From: Bacteroidota bacterium | GTDB taxonomy: Bacteria > Bacteroidota > Bacteroidia > Cytophagales > Cyclobacteriaceae | Reading direction: 5' to 3' | Assembly (NCBI GenBank): GCA_016178785.1 | Contig: JACOSO010000068.1 | Location: 1 to 64,000, forward strand | DNA length: 64,000 nucleotides | Shown: one piece after another, positions 18,560-27,016 of the stretch | Layout: each line of letters starts with the position of its first letter | Numbering within the stretch: the stretch's first letter is position 1 | Made by a program: the position numbers and the translations under genes | The notes under the pieces: model-generated | Told to the model about the DNA's origin: nothing | Seen by the model: the letters and a program-made list of their open reading frames with translations, nothing else | Database searches by the model: none

Positions 18560-19657
18560 ATGAGCAGATTGGATGATGAGCGAGAATTGCTTTCTAAGCC
18601 AGGCGATGTGATCATTGAGATGCTTGAGCACCTTAAAATGAGCCAAGTAGAATTGGCTCAACGGACTGGCAAGACTGCTTCTAAAGTAAACGACCTTATA
18701 ACAGGCAAGGAGCCTATTACTGTGCAAACTGCTCTTCAACTTGAAAAAGTTCTTGGTATTGATGCACAATTCTGGCTGAATAGAGAAACATTATACCGCG
18801 AAAAACTTGCGCGAATAGAACAAGAAGAAGCCTTAGAAGAATGTTTGGATTGGCTAAAAGATCAGCCTCTACCAATATTAAAAAAACATGGCTATCTGAA
18901 GACTGAGAAAGTTGGAATTCAAATGGCTGAGGAGTGCTTGAAATTTTATGGCGTTTCTTCTCCCACTCAATGGGAGTCGGTCTATGTTGATCGCTATGTA
19001 TCTTCGGATTTTAGAAAAAGCAGTATACATCACACGATGCTAACTAGTTTGGCTGCGTGGTTGAGAATAGGCGAGATCGAGATGCAGAAACTCAAACTCC
19101 CTGAATACAATAAAGATTCGTTTAAAAATGCACTGCTCGAGATTCGCAATTTAGTAAGGCATCAGCCAGAAGACTTTGCGGAACGCCTTAAGCGGTCATG
19201 CTTAGAATCTGGTGTAGCAATAGTTTACACTATTAATGTGCCCAAAGCTCCAGTCAGTGGCGTGGCTCGATGGATGGGAGGGAATCCCCTTATTCAATTA
19301 ACTGATCGTGGTAAGACCAACGATAAGTTTTGGTTTACCTTTTTTCATGAAGCCGGGCATATTTTACTTCATGGAAAAAAAGAAGTTTTCATAGAGGATT
19401 TTGAATTGTATGATGCTGATAAAGAAAAAGAAGACCAGGCCAATGAGTTTGCGAGAGCTACGCTCTTGCCGGCAAATATAGAAAGTGAGCTCCCTGAAAA
19501 AATTACGGAAAAAGAAATCAGGCTGCTTGCGCGTAAATATGATACTCATCCTGCAATTGTATTGGGGCAGCTGCAGAAATTGAAGAAAGTGCCCTATTCG
19601 TTCGGTAATTCATTAAAACTAAAAATCGTACTCGACTATGTAATTGCAAAACATTAA
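18560..19657 (+). CDS. HigA-type antitoxin fused to ImmA/IrrE metallopeptidase domain
   Basis: This is a 365-residue fusion. Residues about 18-80 form an Xre helix-turn-helix (MSQVELAQRTGKTASKVNDLI), as in HigA antitoxins. Residues about 190-330 form an ImmA/IrrE-type zinc peptidase domain with the HEAGH motif in FFHEAGHILLHG (about 263-267) and a downstream EDQANEFARATLLP segment that supplies the third ligand. ImmA-like peptidases cut repressors to turn on mobile elements or stress genes. Here the antitoxin may be cleavable or may sense a signal and release the HigB toxin. The start is ATG 18560, 17 bases after the toxin gene. The full fusion is larger than classic HigA (about 100 residues). 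Confidence 0.85.
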   Translation: MSRLDDERELLSKPGDVIIEMLEHLKMSQVELAQRTGKTASKVNDLITGKEPITVQTALQLEKVLGIDAQFWLNRETLYREKLARIEQEEALEECLDWLKDQPLPILKKHGYLKTEKVGIQMAEECLKFYGVSSPTQWESVYVDRYVSSDFRKSSIHHTMLTSLAAWLRIGEIEMQKLKLPEYNKDSFKNALLEIRNLVRHQPEDFAERLKRSCLESGVAIVYTINVPKAPVSGVARWMGGNPLIQLTDRGKTNDKFWFTFFHEAGHILLHGKKEVFIEDFELYDADKEKEDQANEFARATLLPANIESELPEKITEKEIRLLARKYDTHPAIVLGQLQKLKKVPYSFGNSLKLKIVLDYVIAKH

Positions 19658-19670
19658 ATCAGAGCTACCA

Positions 19671-20753
19671 ATGGATTTATCATTGAAGTACGTACCTATA
19701 TTTAGAGGGCGCAAAGAGGAATTGAAAGTGATTCAGTCATTCGATTTCGGCGACCACATCTATCCCTGCTTGGAGATAATAAAGAATTCGGGCAAAAAGA
19801 CTTTTAGTGATAACTATCTTCATGTAATTGGCCGAATCAAAGCAAAAAAGATCCTCGTTGATCTACCATTGTATTTAAATCAAGGAGTCAAAAGAAAAGA
19901 AGATACAACGAAGTTCTTGACTTTCATACGAAGCAGAGAAAATCGAACAGCATTAATTAAGTCTCTAAATCTTTTGGCGGATAGAATAATACCTGTCATA
20001 TCATCGTACGCGCATATTTCTGGTGAGCCTCAATCTGTTATTAAACAGTCTAATGATTTGCGTCCAAAATTCCCTGTACTTGCTTTTCGCACGTTTCTCA
20101 ATTCTTTCAATCAAGATAAAGATCAAATACTTTCCTGCATACAACCTTCCGACTATTTAATAATGGATTGGGAGGATCATGAGTTAGATGAGACTGATTT
20201 AGACATGACTGATATTGTAAATGCGTTGGCAAATTTTAAATGCACAGTAATTATCAACAGGAATCCTTTTCCTAAAGATTTTAAAAATACGAGCATTGTT
20301 CATGGCGAGAAATTGAAGGAGATCAATAATGATCATACCGAAGTGTTTAGAAAATTCGGAGGAAACTGCTTCTCCGATTTTGCTGGGATCAAGAAAGATG
20401 ACATTTCTGAAGGCGGCACAATTAGTCCAGGATTCATTTACTATGATGCTGTCAACAATGAATTTTACGGCTACCGGTACAAAAATGGAAGCCATAAAAA
20501 AGGTGAAAGAAGACCCGAACTAAGCGAGTTTGAAACTAGAATAGTACCGGACATAATCAAGTCTGATGCGACTGAGAGAATGCAAGGTGATGTCCGCAAT
20601 TATTTAGATTCTACCAATGACGGATGGAATAGCCTTAACAAAATAAATTCCCACGAACTGTCTGGAAGAAATCAAGCGTTATTCAAATGGATTGGCATGC
20701 AACACTATATATCTTGTATAAAGGCCAAAATAAATCATGGTGACTTCACTTAG
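19671..20753 (+). CDS. sce7725/beta family protein
   Basis: ATG 19671 is preferred to TTG 19644 because it gives MDLSLKYVPIFRGRKEEL, the normal family opening of a first strand followed by R/KxxEL. The 360-residue protein looks like an alpha/beta barrel-type fold with repeated strands (LVDLPLYL, IIPVIS, CTVIINRN). Family members are often encoded beside an sce7726-type protein and near defence genes, but their activity is unknown. The gene is 13 bases after the HigA-ImmA gene, in the same direction. Its stop overlaps by 4 bases the stop of the convergent sce7726-like gene. The family assignment is from sequence pattern and neighbourhood. Confidence 0.72.
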   Translation: MDLSLKYVPIFRGRKEELKVIQSFDFGDHIYPCLEIIKNSGKKTFSDNYLHVIGRIKAKKILVDLPLYLNQGVKRKEDTTKFLTFIRSRENRTALIKSLNLLADRIIPVISSYAHISGEPQSVIKQSNDLRPKFPVLAFRTFLNSFNQDKDQILSCIQPSDYLIMDWEDHELDETDLDMTDIVNALANFKCTVIINRNPFPKDFKNTSIVHGEKLKEINNDHTEVFRKFGGNCFSDFAGIKKDDISEGGTISPGFIYYDAVNNEFYGYRYKNGSHKKGERRPELSEFETRIVPDIIKSDATERMQGDVRNYLDSTNDGWNSLNKINSHELSGRNQALFKWIGMQHYISCIKAKINHGDFT

Positions 20754-21592
20754 AGGTTGTAAATATTCTTAGGTTGAATATTGTTATTGAAAAAGAACTG
20801 ATAGTCAACCGGCAAGATTTGCTTGTGGTATGCCGAAAGAAAATTCCATCGTTCACGATAGCGGTCTTTCAGCGCCTTGCGAAATAGAGAATTTATTTGC
20901 TGATCGCTGAATTTCATTCTTATTTGGGATACATCTATGTTAGCCTCTCCAAAAGCAACTTTTCGTTCGGTTTTGGAAAGTTGTTCTAATTGCGCTTCTG
21001 GATTAATATGCGAGTTGCGCAAGGGTTTTCTAAAAATTTCATACGTTCCGTCTACATAGCACCAAAGCCCCCATTCATCAGGCACCATTGTCTTCGCCTT
21101 TTCAAAATGTATTTCATCTGCGACCAAGCAATTGTAATCAAAGACTGAAGCATAGTCTTTCGCTTGCTTTCTAAGCTTTGAAAGGTTATCTAGGCTAGAC
21201 TTAATTTCGAAACTTGTTGTATGACCATTAATCACCAAGAAATCAACGCGACTGCTATTAACGTTTATTTCATACGCACCAATAAATTTGGAGTCATTGA
21301 TATATCGCTTTGTTAATTGGTACTTCAAAATTTCCTCACCTCTATAGTGCTTGACCAGCGCGTAATTCAGTGCAAGATGAAGTTCCATTTTACTGAAATT
21401 TGCAAATGAAGTAGAGGGGTACACCTTTTTCAACATTGCTGATAGCTGAACGTAATAACTCAATGCACTATAGCCCTTAGCAATTGAGTTTATTGCACGT
21501 TGGTCCGGCTTAAGAGTCTCGATCAAATTCATGTCAGCTTGGGGCAAATTAAGCAGAATATGTTCTGCCGTCAAAAACTTATGCATATTCAT
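20750..21592 (-). CDS. sce7726 family protein, predicted PD-(D/E)XK-type nuclease
   Basis: This 280-residue protein has a central segment AYEINVNSSRVDFLVINGHT followed by SFEIKSSLDNLSKLRKQ. The spacing RVDF ... FEIKSS matches the D-(E)xK core of restriction-like nucleases, and a Lys/Gln-rich helix and the strand YNCLVADE follow, as in sce7726 proteins. No tested function is known to me for the family. It is transcribed 23 bases downstream of a tyrosine recombinase on the same strand and converges with its usual partner, an sce7725/beta family gene. It may be the effector of a small defence or addiction module. Confidence 0.72.
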   Translation of the reverse strand: MNMHKFLTAEHILLNLPQADMNLIETLKPDQRAINSIAKGYSALSYYVQLSAMLKKVYPSTSFANFSKMELHLALNYALVKHYRGEEILKYQLTKRYINDSKFIGAYEINVNSSRVDFLVINGHTTSFEIKSSLDNLSKLRKQAKDYASVFDYNCLVADEIHFEKAKTMVPDEWGLWCYVDGTYEIFRKPLRNSHINPEAQLEQLSKTERKVAFGEANIDVSQIRMKFSDQQINSLFRKALKDRYRERWNFLSAYHKQILPVDYQFFFNNNIQPKNIYNL

Positions 21593-21615
21593 ATGAGCTA
21601 TGTCTTGTGTTCTGT

Positions 21616-22812
21616 TTAAAACCTCTTAAGTCTTTTAAAGTAATTTCGTTCGATGGCTTTTTGCGCGTAGATCATTGTAGTCCTCAAGTCTGCGTGTCTC
21701 AATGTTTTTTGAATCAACTCTAGCGGAATACTCTTTTCATACATTAGTTGACCTGCAGTGTGCCTAAGACTATGAGGCGAGAATTTACCTTTCACGCGCA
21801 GTTTTCTGAAGTAGGAATTGACCATACCATCTAACGCTGGCCGCGTTAAATCGAGGAATATTCTTCCCCTTTTGATGCTGCCTCTCTTCATGAAAAGGCC
21901 GATTTCCTTTTTGGCGATTGAAGAAAGTTTAATCGTATCCTTCGATTTTTCGCTCTTACCTTTTCCCCAAACTGCAATTTTGCCCTCCTTAAGTTTGACG
22001 TCCGAAACGAAGAGCCGTAGGACTTCTATTGACCGAAGCCCATTCCACGCCATTAATGAAAGGATTGCTCTGTCTCTTGGGTTCTTCGCGAGGGACAAAA
22101 GCCTGTTTCTTTGAATTCTCGTCAAGCTGTCCTTGTGATAGGTTGATGTCAAACTTCTGGGAAGAGTCACACGAATTGTCGAGACTTCCTTCAGGGATTG
22201 AGCACTAATTCTCTTCAGTCCTTTTTTGACCAATTTTTGTTCCCGAGAGAGTTCAGAATAATCCATTGAATGATATTCGAGCACCCACTGACAGAAAGCC
22301 TTAAGGACAGATTTATACAACCGTTTCGTGTAATCCGATAAACTAGGGGAGAGGATGTATTTACCCGCAGTCCTTTTATTAATGCGAGTGATGTCATCTT
22401 TGATCGACTCAAAGTATCCATTTAGAATCGTTGCGTAGATCGACATACTCCTGCTGGATCTCAAACGATCTTGAGAGTTGGCCAGAAAAATCTTCACATA
22501 AGGATTCGAACGCGGCAGTTTAGGTTCATTGAGGTCATTGACCAGATAAACGAATTCCCTGAGCTCAAGAAAATTCAAAAAACGATTAAGTATCGATCTA
22601 AGGGACGGCCCACGTTGACTTATATAGTCAGTAAGCTGTGATTGCACATTTCCTCCTTGTGCATAGGTCTTCAAAAAAGACTTTGCATTTACCAGGTATG
22701 CGCCAGTCACACCATATTTGCGTTCAAGCCAATATTCATAATCCACCAAAACTTCTGACGTCCGCGGTGTTTTCTTTTGTAGTTTTTCAACTCGACGAGA
22801 AATCTGTCCCAT
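21616..22812 (-). CDS. Tyrosine recombinase/phage-type integrase
   Basis: This 398-residue integrase seems complete. The N-terminal helical half binds DNA. The catalytic domain shows Arg in WNGLRSIEVLRL, the basic strand WGKGKSEKSK, SPHSLRHTAGQLM, TLRHADLRTT and the nucleophile Tyr in MIYAQKA, ending about 15 residues later. It is not part of the recombinase trio and is the likely mover of the sce7726 gene behind it (23-base gap, same strand). A 38-bp palindromic region lies upstream, between it and the divergent unknown gene, and could be its binding site or operator. Confidence 0.88.
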   Translation of the reverse strand: MGQISRRVEKLQKKTPRTSEVLVDYEYWLERKYGVTGAYLVNAKSFLKTYAQGGNVQSQLTDYISQRGPSLRSILNRFLNFLELREFVYLVNDLNEPKLPRSNPYVKIFLANSQDRLRSSRSMSIYATILNGYFESIKDDITRINKRTAGKYILSPSLSDYTKRLYKSVLKAFCQWVLEYHSMDYSELSREQKLVKKGLKRISAQSLKEVSTIRVTLPRSLTSTYHKDSLTRIQRNRLLSLAKNPRDRAILSLMAWNGLRSIEVLRLFVSDVKLKEGKIAVWGKGKSEKSKDTIKLSSIAKKEIGLFMKRGSIKRGRIFLDLTRPALDGMVNSYFRKLRVKGKFSPHSLRHTAGQLMYEKSIPLELIQKTLRHADLRTTMIYAQKAIERNYFKRLKRF

Positions 22813-22853
22813 AAAATCACATGTTGAGAGGGTGGCGTTTTCTAAATTAGATA

Positions 22854-22891
22854 TTACTAAATAATATAAATGTACATTTATTTTTTAGTAA
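22854..22891. promoter_or_regulatory. Nested palindrome between the integrase gene and a divergent gene
   Basis: Outer arms ttactaaa (22854-22861) and tttagtaa (22884-22891) are exact complements. Inside them lies a perfect 12-bp palindrome, aaatgtacattt (22868-22879). The arms and 22-bp spacing could be a regulator site shared by both divergent promoters, or a recombinase core site with inverted arms. Role inferred. Confidence 0.55.
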
Positions 22892-22935
22892 ACTTGAATA
22901 ATTTGACAGGCATTTATTCACGTGAACTTTAAATT

Positions 22936-24084
22936 ATGGGCCAGAGAATTTATAAAATCGAATTGGAGGAGAACGTAGATATTATTTCATATAGTAACAT
23001 GACGCATGTTTACAGAGAAATATGGCTCTTTTTTGACTCCTCAGTTTTTGTGGAGCTAACAAATTTCTTCGTTGATAAAAAGGAAATTATCAGACCGTCA
23101 TCTGAGTTTAAGGACTTTATTACCTATTTGTCAACCAATAATTTCAATATTCACCCAATCTCATTAGTAGAGGCAGCTAGGGAAAAAGCAGCTTTGGGAA
23201 GATTTAATGAGCGAAGATGGATTGATCACTTATACGCGGTTTTATTAGCTCAATGTGTTGATATCGATTCTTCTTCTTTGGAAACGTCTTCACACTGGAC
23301 TATATCTAGAAAGCGCGAGGATAAGATCCTTGAGCAGTACGCATACTTATACCAAGCGAAAAGCCTGGATCAATTAGCAGTTCATATTTTCAGGAACATA
23401 CTTGGAATGGCAGAGCTAAATCTTAAGCATATAATTCAGCTCAACGAAAAATATACCACTCCGTTTCTAAAAGCCATTCGAGAAGCGAACAATCTAAAAA
23501 AAAGTAAATATGAAACTCTGAAAATTTTCTTCGATCAAATTTCTTCATTGCCATATTGCCCGAAGATCGTTGACTACTGTATTCGACTAATTCTAGAAAA
23601 GCCATCTCGCGATTCGCTGATTAATGGTGCCCTCCGAAAAATCGGAAATGAACTTGAAAATTCTTCTTGGGACATTGCAATTTTTGAACAATCCCAACTT
23701 GGAAATTTCCTTGAGCCATTTCAAAATATTAAGCCGTACGGAATTTTTTACTCCTGCGACAATAACCAATATTACTACGCAAGACTTGGACGTCCATTGA
23801 TAGTTAATATATTAAACAATTACTCAAGAGTTTATTATCCTGATCTTCGGTTTGAAAAATTAGATAGTAAATCGTTTCAGCTCATCAAAGACTATTTCAA
23901 TCCTAGATTCCCAGAAAACGCTGATGATTTTAAAGATCAGCTAATAAATAGAGTCAAGGAAGATTTACGGAAAGCAGGGGATTTAAGAGGATCGGATATA
24001 TTTATTCAGAGTTTAGAAAAAATAGACTTTTCTGAACTCCCTGTTTACCAATTTTTTTCCAATGCAAATTTAAAGAAGGATTAA
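22936..24084 (+). CDS. Hypothetical protein, 382 aa, divergent from the integrase
   Basis: I do not recognise this soluble, AT-rich-coded protein. It has no signal peptide or membrane segment. Near residue 35 there is WLFFDSSVFVELTNFF, which looks like the first strand of a PIN-type nuclease, but later acidic residues of that fold cannot be placed with confidence. The middle is strongly helical and the C-terminal 130 residues hold aromatic-rich strands (YGIFYSCDNNQYYYARLG). It starts 123 bases from the divergent integrase across a palindromic region. It is probably island cargo; a defence role is possible but not shown. Confidence 0.6.
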   Translation: MGQRIYKIELEENVDIISYSNMTHVYREIWLFFDSSVFVELTNFFVDKKEIIRPSSEFKDFITYLSTNNFNIHPISLVEAAREKAALGRFNERRWIDHLYAVLLAQCVDIDSSSLETSSHWTISRKREDKILEQYAYLYQAKSLDQLAVHIFRNILGMAELNLKHIIQLNEKYTTPFLKAIREANNLKKSKYETLKIFFDQISSLPYCPKIVDYCIRLILEKPSRDSLINGALRKIGNELENSSWDIAIFEQSQLGNFLEPFQNIKPYGIFYSCDNNQYYYARLGRPLIVNILNNYSRVYYPDLRFEKLDSKSFQLIKDYFNPRFPENADDFKDQLINRVKEDLRKAGDLRGSDIFIQSLEKIDFSELPVYQFFSNANLKKD

Positions 24085-24229
24085 AGGCCCCTTGACGGAG
24101 AGCATTGTGAGGTAGGACCAGAAATTTCACACTTGATTTTTTCCCTGATTTTCTGTACCTTTAGTCTTCCCCTTCCGCTAATGAAGGTGTGTCCACACCA
24201 AACTGATGACTTTAAAAATCATCAGTTCT

Positions 24230-24472
24230 ATGAAATTCAAACAACCTTTCTCAAAAATTCTTGTTGAACTTCGCACTCAAAAACATTTGTCGATAAAGGA
24301 GTTATCGAATAAATCCGGTGTTTCAGAGCGGCACATTATTTATTTAGAACAAGGTGTTCATGAACCCTCATTAGAAATAATTTTTAAACTTATCGAGGCG
24401 CTTGGTAGTGATCCGATCGAGATCATCCAGAGGGTAACCAAGAATGGGGCATCGGATGAACCGATGAGTTAA
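24230..24472 (+). CDS. Small Xre-family helix-turn-helix regulator
   Basis: The frame opens at ATG 24206, but ATG 24230 gives MKFKQPFSKILVELRTQK, the normal opening of an Xre domain. The helix-turn-helix is plain (LSIKELSNKSGVSERHIIYL) and fills most of the 80 residues. It converges on the minus-strand repressor gene with 1 base between the stops. A candidate promoter box tacctttag lies about 80 bases upstream. Probably a regulator of the mobile element to its right or of the gene before it. Confidence 0.75.
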   Translation: MKFKQPFSKILVELRTQKHLSIKELSNKSGVSERHIIYLEQGVHEPSLEIIFKLIEALGSDPIEIIQRVTKNGASDEPMS

Positions 24473-24473
24473 A

Positions 24474-24812
24474 TCATTTGTTGTTCACCACATCCGCAGT
24501 AAGTGAGTGCATGCGAAGTCCATTCATGAGTATGATAATCGTATCCTGATTTTCGCTGGAGAGTGAGTTATAAATCTTAAGCATTCTTCCTGTCTTAGGA
24601 TTCTGATCAGCAATCTCGTTTCCAAGAAGAAAGTCAGATGTGCATCCAAGGTTTTGACAAATTGATTTTAATTTTTCCTGGGGAGGTTCAACTTTTCCAC
24701 TCTCGTACTTGTAGAAAACTGAAGCGGCTACGTTAGTCTTGTCGGCAAGTTCTTCAACGCTAAGAAATGCTCGCTTTCTAGCCAATTTCAATCTTTCACC
24801 GAACACACTCAT
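24474..24812 (-). CDS. Xre-family repressor, divergent from the transposase gene
   Basis: This 112-residue protein has an N-terminal helix-turn-helix (LSVEELADKTNVAASVFYKY, followed by the usual SGK..P) and a short C-terminal tail likely used for dimerising. It is transcribed away from the DDE transposase gene across a 214-base region that holds three heptamer repeats. This is the layout of Mu-like elements, in which the repressor keeps the transposition genes silent. Target sites are presumably in that region. Assignment as element repressor is inferred from position. Confidence 0.78.
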   Translation of the reverse strand: MSVFGERLKLARKRAFLSVEELADKTNVAASVFYKYESGKVEPPQEKLKSICQNLGCTSDFLLGNEIADQNPKTGRMLKIYNSLSSENQDTIIILMNGLRMHSLTADVVNNK

Positions 24813-24950
24813 TTTTTCTCAATTCGTGATATGAATTTATCACAGATTGATAATTAATAAAAAAATGACTAAAAGTTTTTTTTCTTAAACACGACTTTGT
24901 GTAAAATCGAATCACCCTTCTGTAAAAAAAAGCCTCATTACTGCAGTAAA

Positions 24951-24987
24951 CTTCACTGCATTATCCTTCACTGAAGGATGCTTCACT
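24951..24987 (+). promoter_or_regulatory. Three cttcact heptamers at exact 15-base spacing before the transposase
   Basis: The heptamer cttcact begins at 24951, 24966 and 24981. The middle copy lies in a perfect inverted repeat, ccttca-c-tgaagg. An actgcagt palindrome is just upstream. The array is 40 to 76 bases in front of the transposase start. It could be an operator for the divergent Xre repressor or a transposase-binding end. The 15-base period is not a whole number of DNA turns, so the sites would alternate around the helix. Confidence 0.6.
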
Positions 24988-25026
24988 TACTAATGAACTT
25001 TTTTTGAGCCATGAAAAACTCGACCG

Positions 25027-26565
25027 ATGGAAGCATTAAAATTTTTTGTCGCGAAAGAAAGCGCTTTAAGTGACCTGGACTTATTCGTTCACACTGACTT
25101 GATGATTCGCGAATTGCACATTGTAAAAAAAACTCTTCAGAATGGATTAAGAAATAACAGGATAGGGCAAACAACATTTTACAGCCATCTTGAATATCCG
25201 GACGGTGTCTACGTAAGGTATTCGAGTGTCCCTAAGAATTCTCTTTTAAGACAACATCTTCCCTTGACGTCAGGGGCCGCCTATGAATTACTAAAAGACA
25301 AAAAGGAATGCGAGGAAATATTATTCAAGACAGAGAGTCAAAGGATCTCACTTGAGAATATGAAGAAGTTCTATTTGGAAAGATGGCCAGTGTTTGTCAG
25401 TCACTACATTGAAGACTTCATGAAGAAATCCGAGCGTCAGAGGTATGCACAGTGCCATGCACTTTTCAGTTATATTATCGAACTAGAGAGAAAGGGCGAA
25501 ACATTAAAAAACCTGTTTGAATCGTTTAAGAAAATATCATATGATGAATTGTCTAGGGGATACAAGATTGTTTTTTCAACTCAGAATTATAAATCCTTTG
25601 CAAGGAAGATCAATGAGGCGAAGCGTATTGGGATTCACAATGCTCTCATACATAAATCAAAGGGGGTAAAGAGGATGGATCTTGCCATCCTATCTGAAGA
25701 CGATCGGAATTGGATACGTGATAAAAAGGCTAATCAGAATAATTATACTTATCGTACCATTCAGGGAATACTCCTTGAGGAGAGGGGAGTATATGCGTCT
25801 TTAGAGACGTTAAAAAAAGTGTTCTCAGGAATCCATATCAAAAATCTAGTCAAGAATTTCTGGAAAGGACCTTCATACGTTAGGAAGAATTGTCGCCCCA
25901 CAGTAAAACGGATATTCAATTTCCCTGGTGATCAATACCAGGCTGATGGATCAAAGGTTCAGTTTGTCTGCATAGATCATACTCGAAAAATTGTCACATT
26001 GACATACTATGTGGTTTTAGATGCGTACAGCAGGAAAGTCGTGGGACTGTCAGTAGATACAAGTGAAAACACCGAAATGGTAATAAGTGCATTCAAATAT
26101 GCTTTTATGATTGTAGGGTACTTACCAAGGGAAATAGTTGTCGATAACGGCCCTGCCTATGGTTCAAAAGAGTCTGAAAAATTTATTGCTAACATAAAGC
26201 ACTTTGGCGTAGTCTGGCGATTCTGTCATAAGGATTATCCATTGGAGAAAGCTGAGATAGAAAGTTTCTTCAGCGTATTTCAGAAAGTCATATGCAATAA
26301 GTACCCATACTATATTGGAGAAGGAATAAAAACTAAAAATGAGTACGGAAATCCTTCAACAGATCTGATCAAAAAATACTGGAAGCAAAAGCATTCGCTG
26401 ATGTCGAAAACACAATTAACAGAGTTGCTTTTTAAAATGATAAAAGAATATAACAATGAATATTACAAAGAAACTATCGAGCCCCTCAATGAGATTTCAG
26501 GAGAGAGTTCGAAAGAACATGATTCGATTGGAGCCGTTCATGATTTCAAAGCTCTTTTGGCGTAA
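25027..26565 (+). CDS. Mu/TnsB-like DDE transposase, catalytic part (frame ends early)
   Basis: This 512-residue frame holds N-terminal DNA-binding helices and a retroviral-integrase-type core. The DDE residues are visible: Asp307 in QADGSKVQF, Asp373 in VVDNGPAYG and Glu412 in EKAEIESFF. TnsB/MuA proteins normally continue with a beta-barrel Mu C-terminal domain, but here the frame stops at 26565 soon after a helix ending HDFKALLA. The missing domain is present in the next frame (26456-27016), so the gene is split by a one-base frame change near 26553-26565. The AAA ATPase gene follows, as in Mu A-B and TnsB-C pairs. No TnsA-like nuclease or TniQ gene is adjacent. Confidence 0.83.
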   Translation: MEALKFFVAKESALSDLDLFVHTDLMIRELHIVKKTLQNGLRNNRIGQTTFYSHLEYPDGVYVRYSSVPKNSLLRQHLPLTSGAAYELLKDKKECEEILFKTESQRISLENMKKFYLERWPVFVSHYIEDFMKKSERQRYAQCHALFSYIIELERKGETLKNLFESFKKISYDELSRGYKIVFSTQNYKSFARKINEAKRIGIHNALIHKSKGVKRMDLAILSEDDRNWIRDKKANQNNYTYRTIQGILLEERGVYASLETLKKVFSGIHIKNLVKNFWKGPSYVRKNCRPTVKRIFNFPGDQYQADGSKVQFVCIDHTRKIVTLTYYVVLDAYSRKVVGLSVDTSENTEMVISAFKYAFMIVGYLPREIVVDNGPAYGSKESEKFIANIKHFGVVWRFCHKDYPLEKAEIESFFSVFQKVICNKYPYYIGEGIKTKNEYGNPSTDLIKKYWKQKHSLMSKTQLTELLFKMIKEYNNEYYKETIEPLNEISGESSKEHDSIGAVHDFKALLA

Positions 26566-27016
26566 GAAGACTGTAACGGTTCAGGAAGATGGTTTAATTC
26601 GATTTTCATTTGACAAAAGAAGGTTCGAGTATCAGATTTATGAGCCAAAAACTTTCTTCAGCACACAACGATCACGAGTAAAAGTGTACTTCGATGAAAG
26701 AAATACCAGCGAAGTGCATCTTTTTGATTCGCAGAATAGATTTCTTGGCTGTATTGAGCCAAGGTTGGAGTTCGATGGCAGTAACGAGGACATAATTATA
26801 GAACATCGAAAAAAACGCAAGGAAATTGATAAGTATGCGAAAGAGCAAAAGAAGAAGTGGGAGGGGGCCAAGAGCCAAGCAAGAAAGTCTGTAAGCAAAA
26901 TTTTATCAAGAGAATTCCATGACTATCTGGTGGATGAAGAACCAGGTCGCGAGCAAGAATTTTTCATGAGTATTAATCAAGTAGAAGTTGAATTAAAAAA
27001 AGTTTTTTTCTTATGA
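26456..27016 (+). CDS. Mu-type C-terminal domain of the transposase, in the shifted frame
   Basis: Only the part after about 26560 makes sense as protein: FWRKKTVTVQEDGLIRFSF and the strands up to FLGCIEPRLEF match the beta-barrel domain that follows the catalytic core in MuA/TnsB-like proteins, and a Lys/Glu-rich helical tail follows, which in TnsB contacts the ATPase. The first 35 codons overlap the catalytic frame and are probably not used as a start. Removing one base in the gctcttttggcg stretch would fuse both frames into one protein of about 660 residues. The stop overlaps the ATPase start by 4 bases, so the C-terminal frame appears to be translated and under selection. Options are programmed frameshifting, a recent mutation or a sequencing error. 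Confidence 0.72.
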   Translation: MNITKKLSSPSMRFQERVRKNMIRLEPFMISKLFWRKKTVTVQEDGLIRFSFDKRRFEYQIYEPKTFFSTQRSRVKVYFDERNTSEVHLFDSQNRFLGCIEPRLEFDGSNEDIIIEHRKKRKEIDKYAKEQKKKWEGAKSQARKSVSKILSREFHDYLVDEEPGREQEFFMSINQVEVELKKVFFL

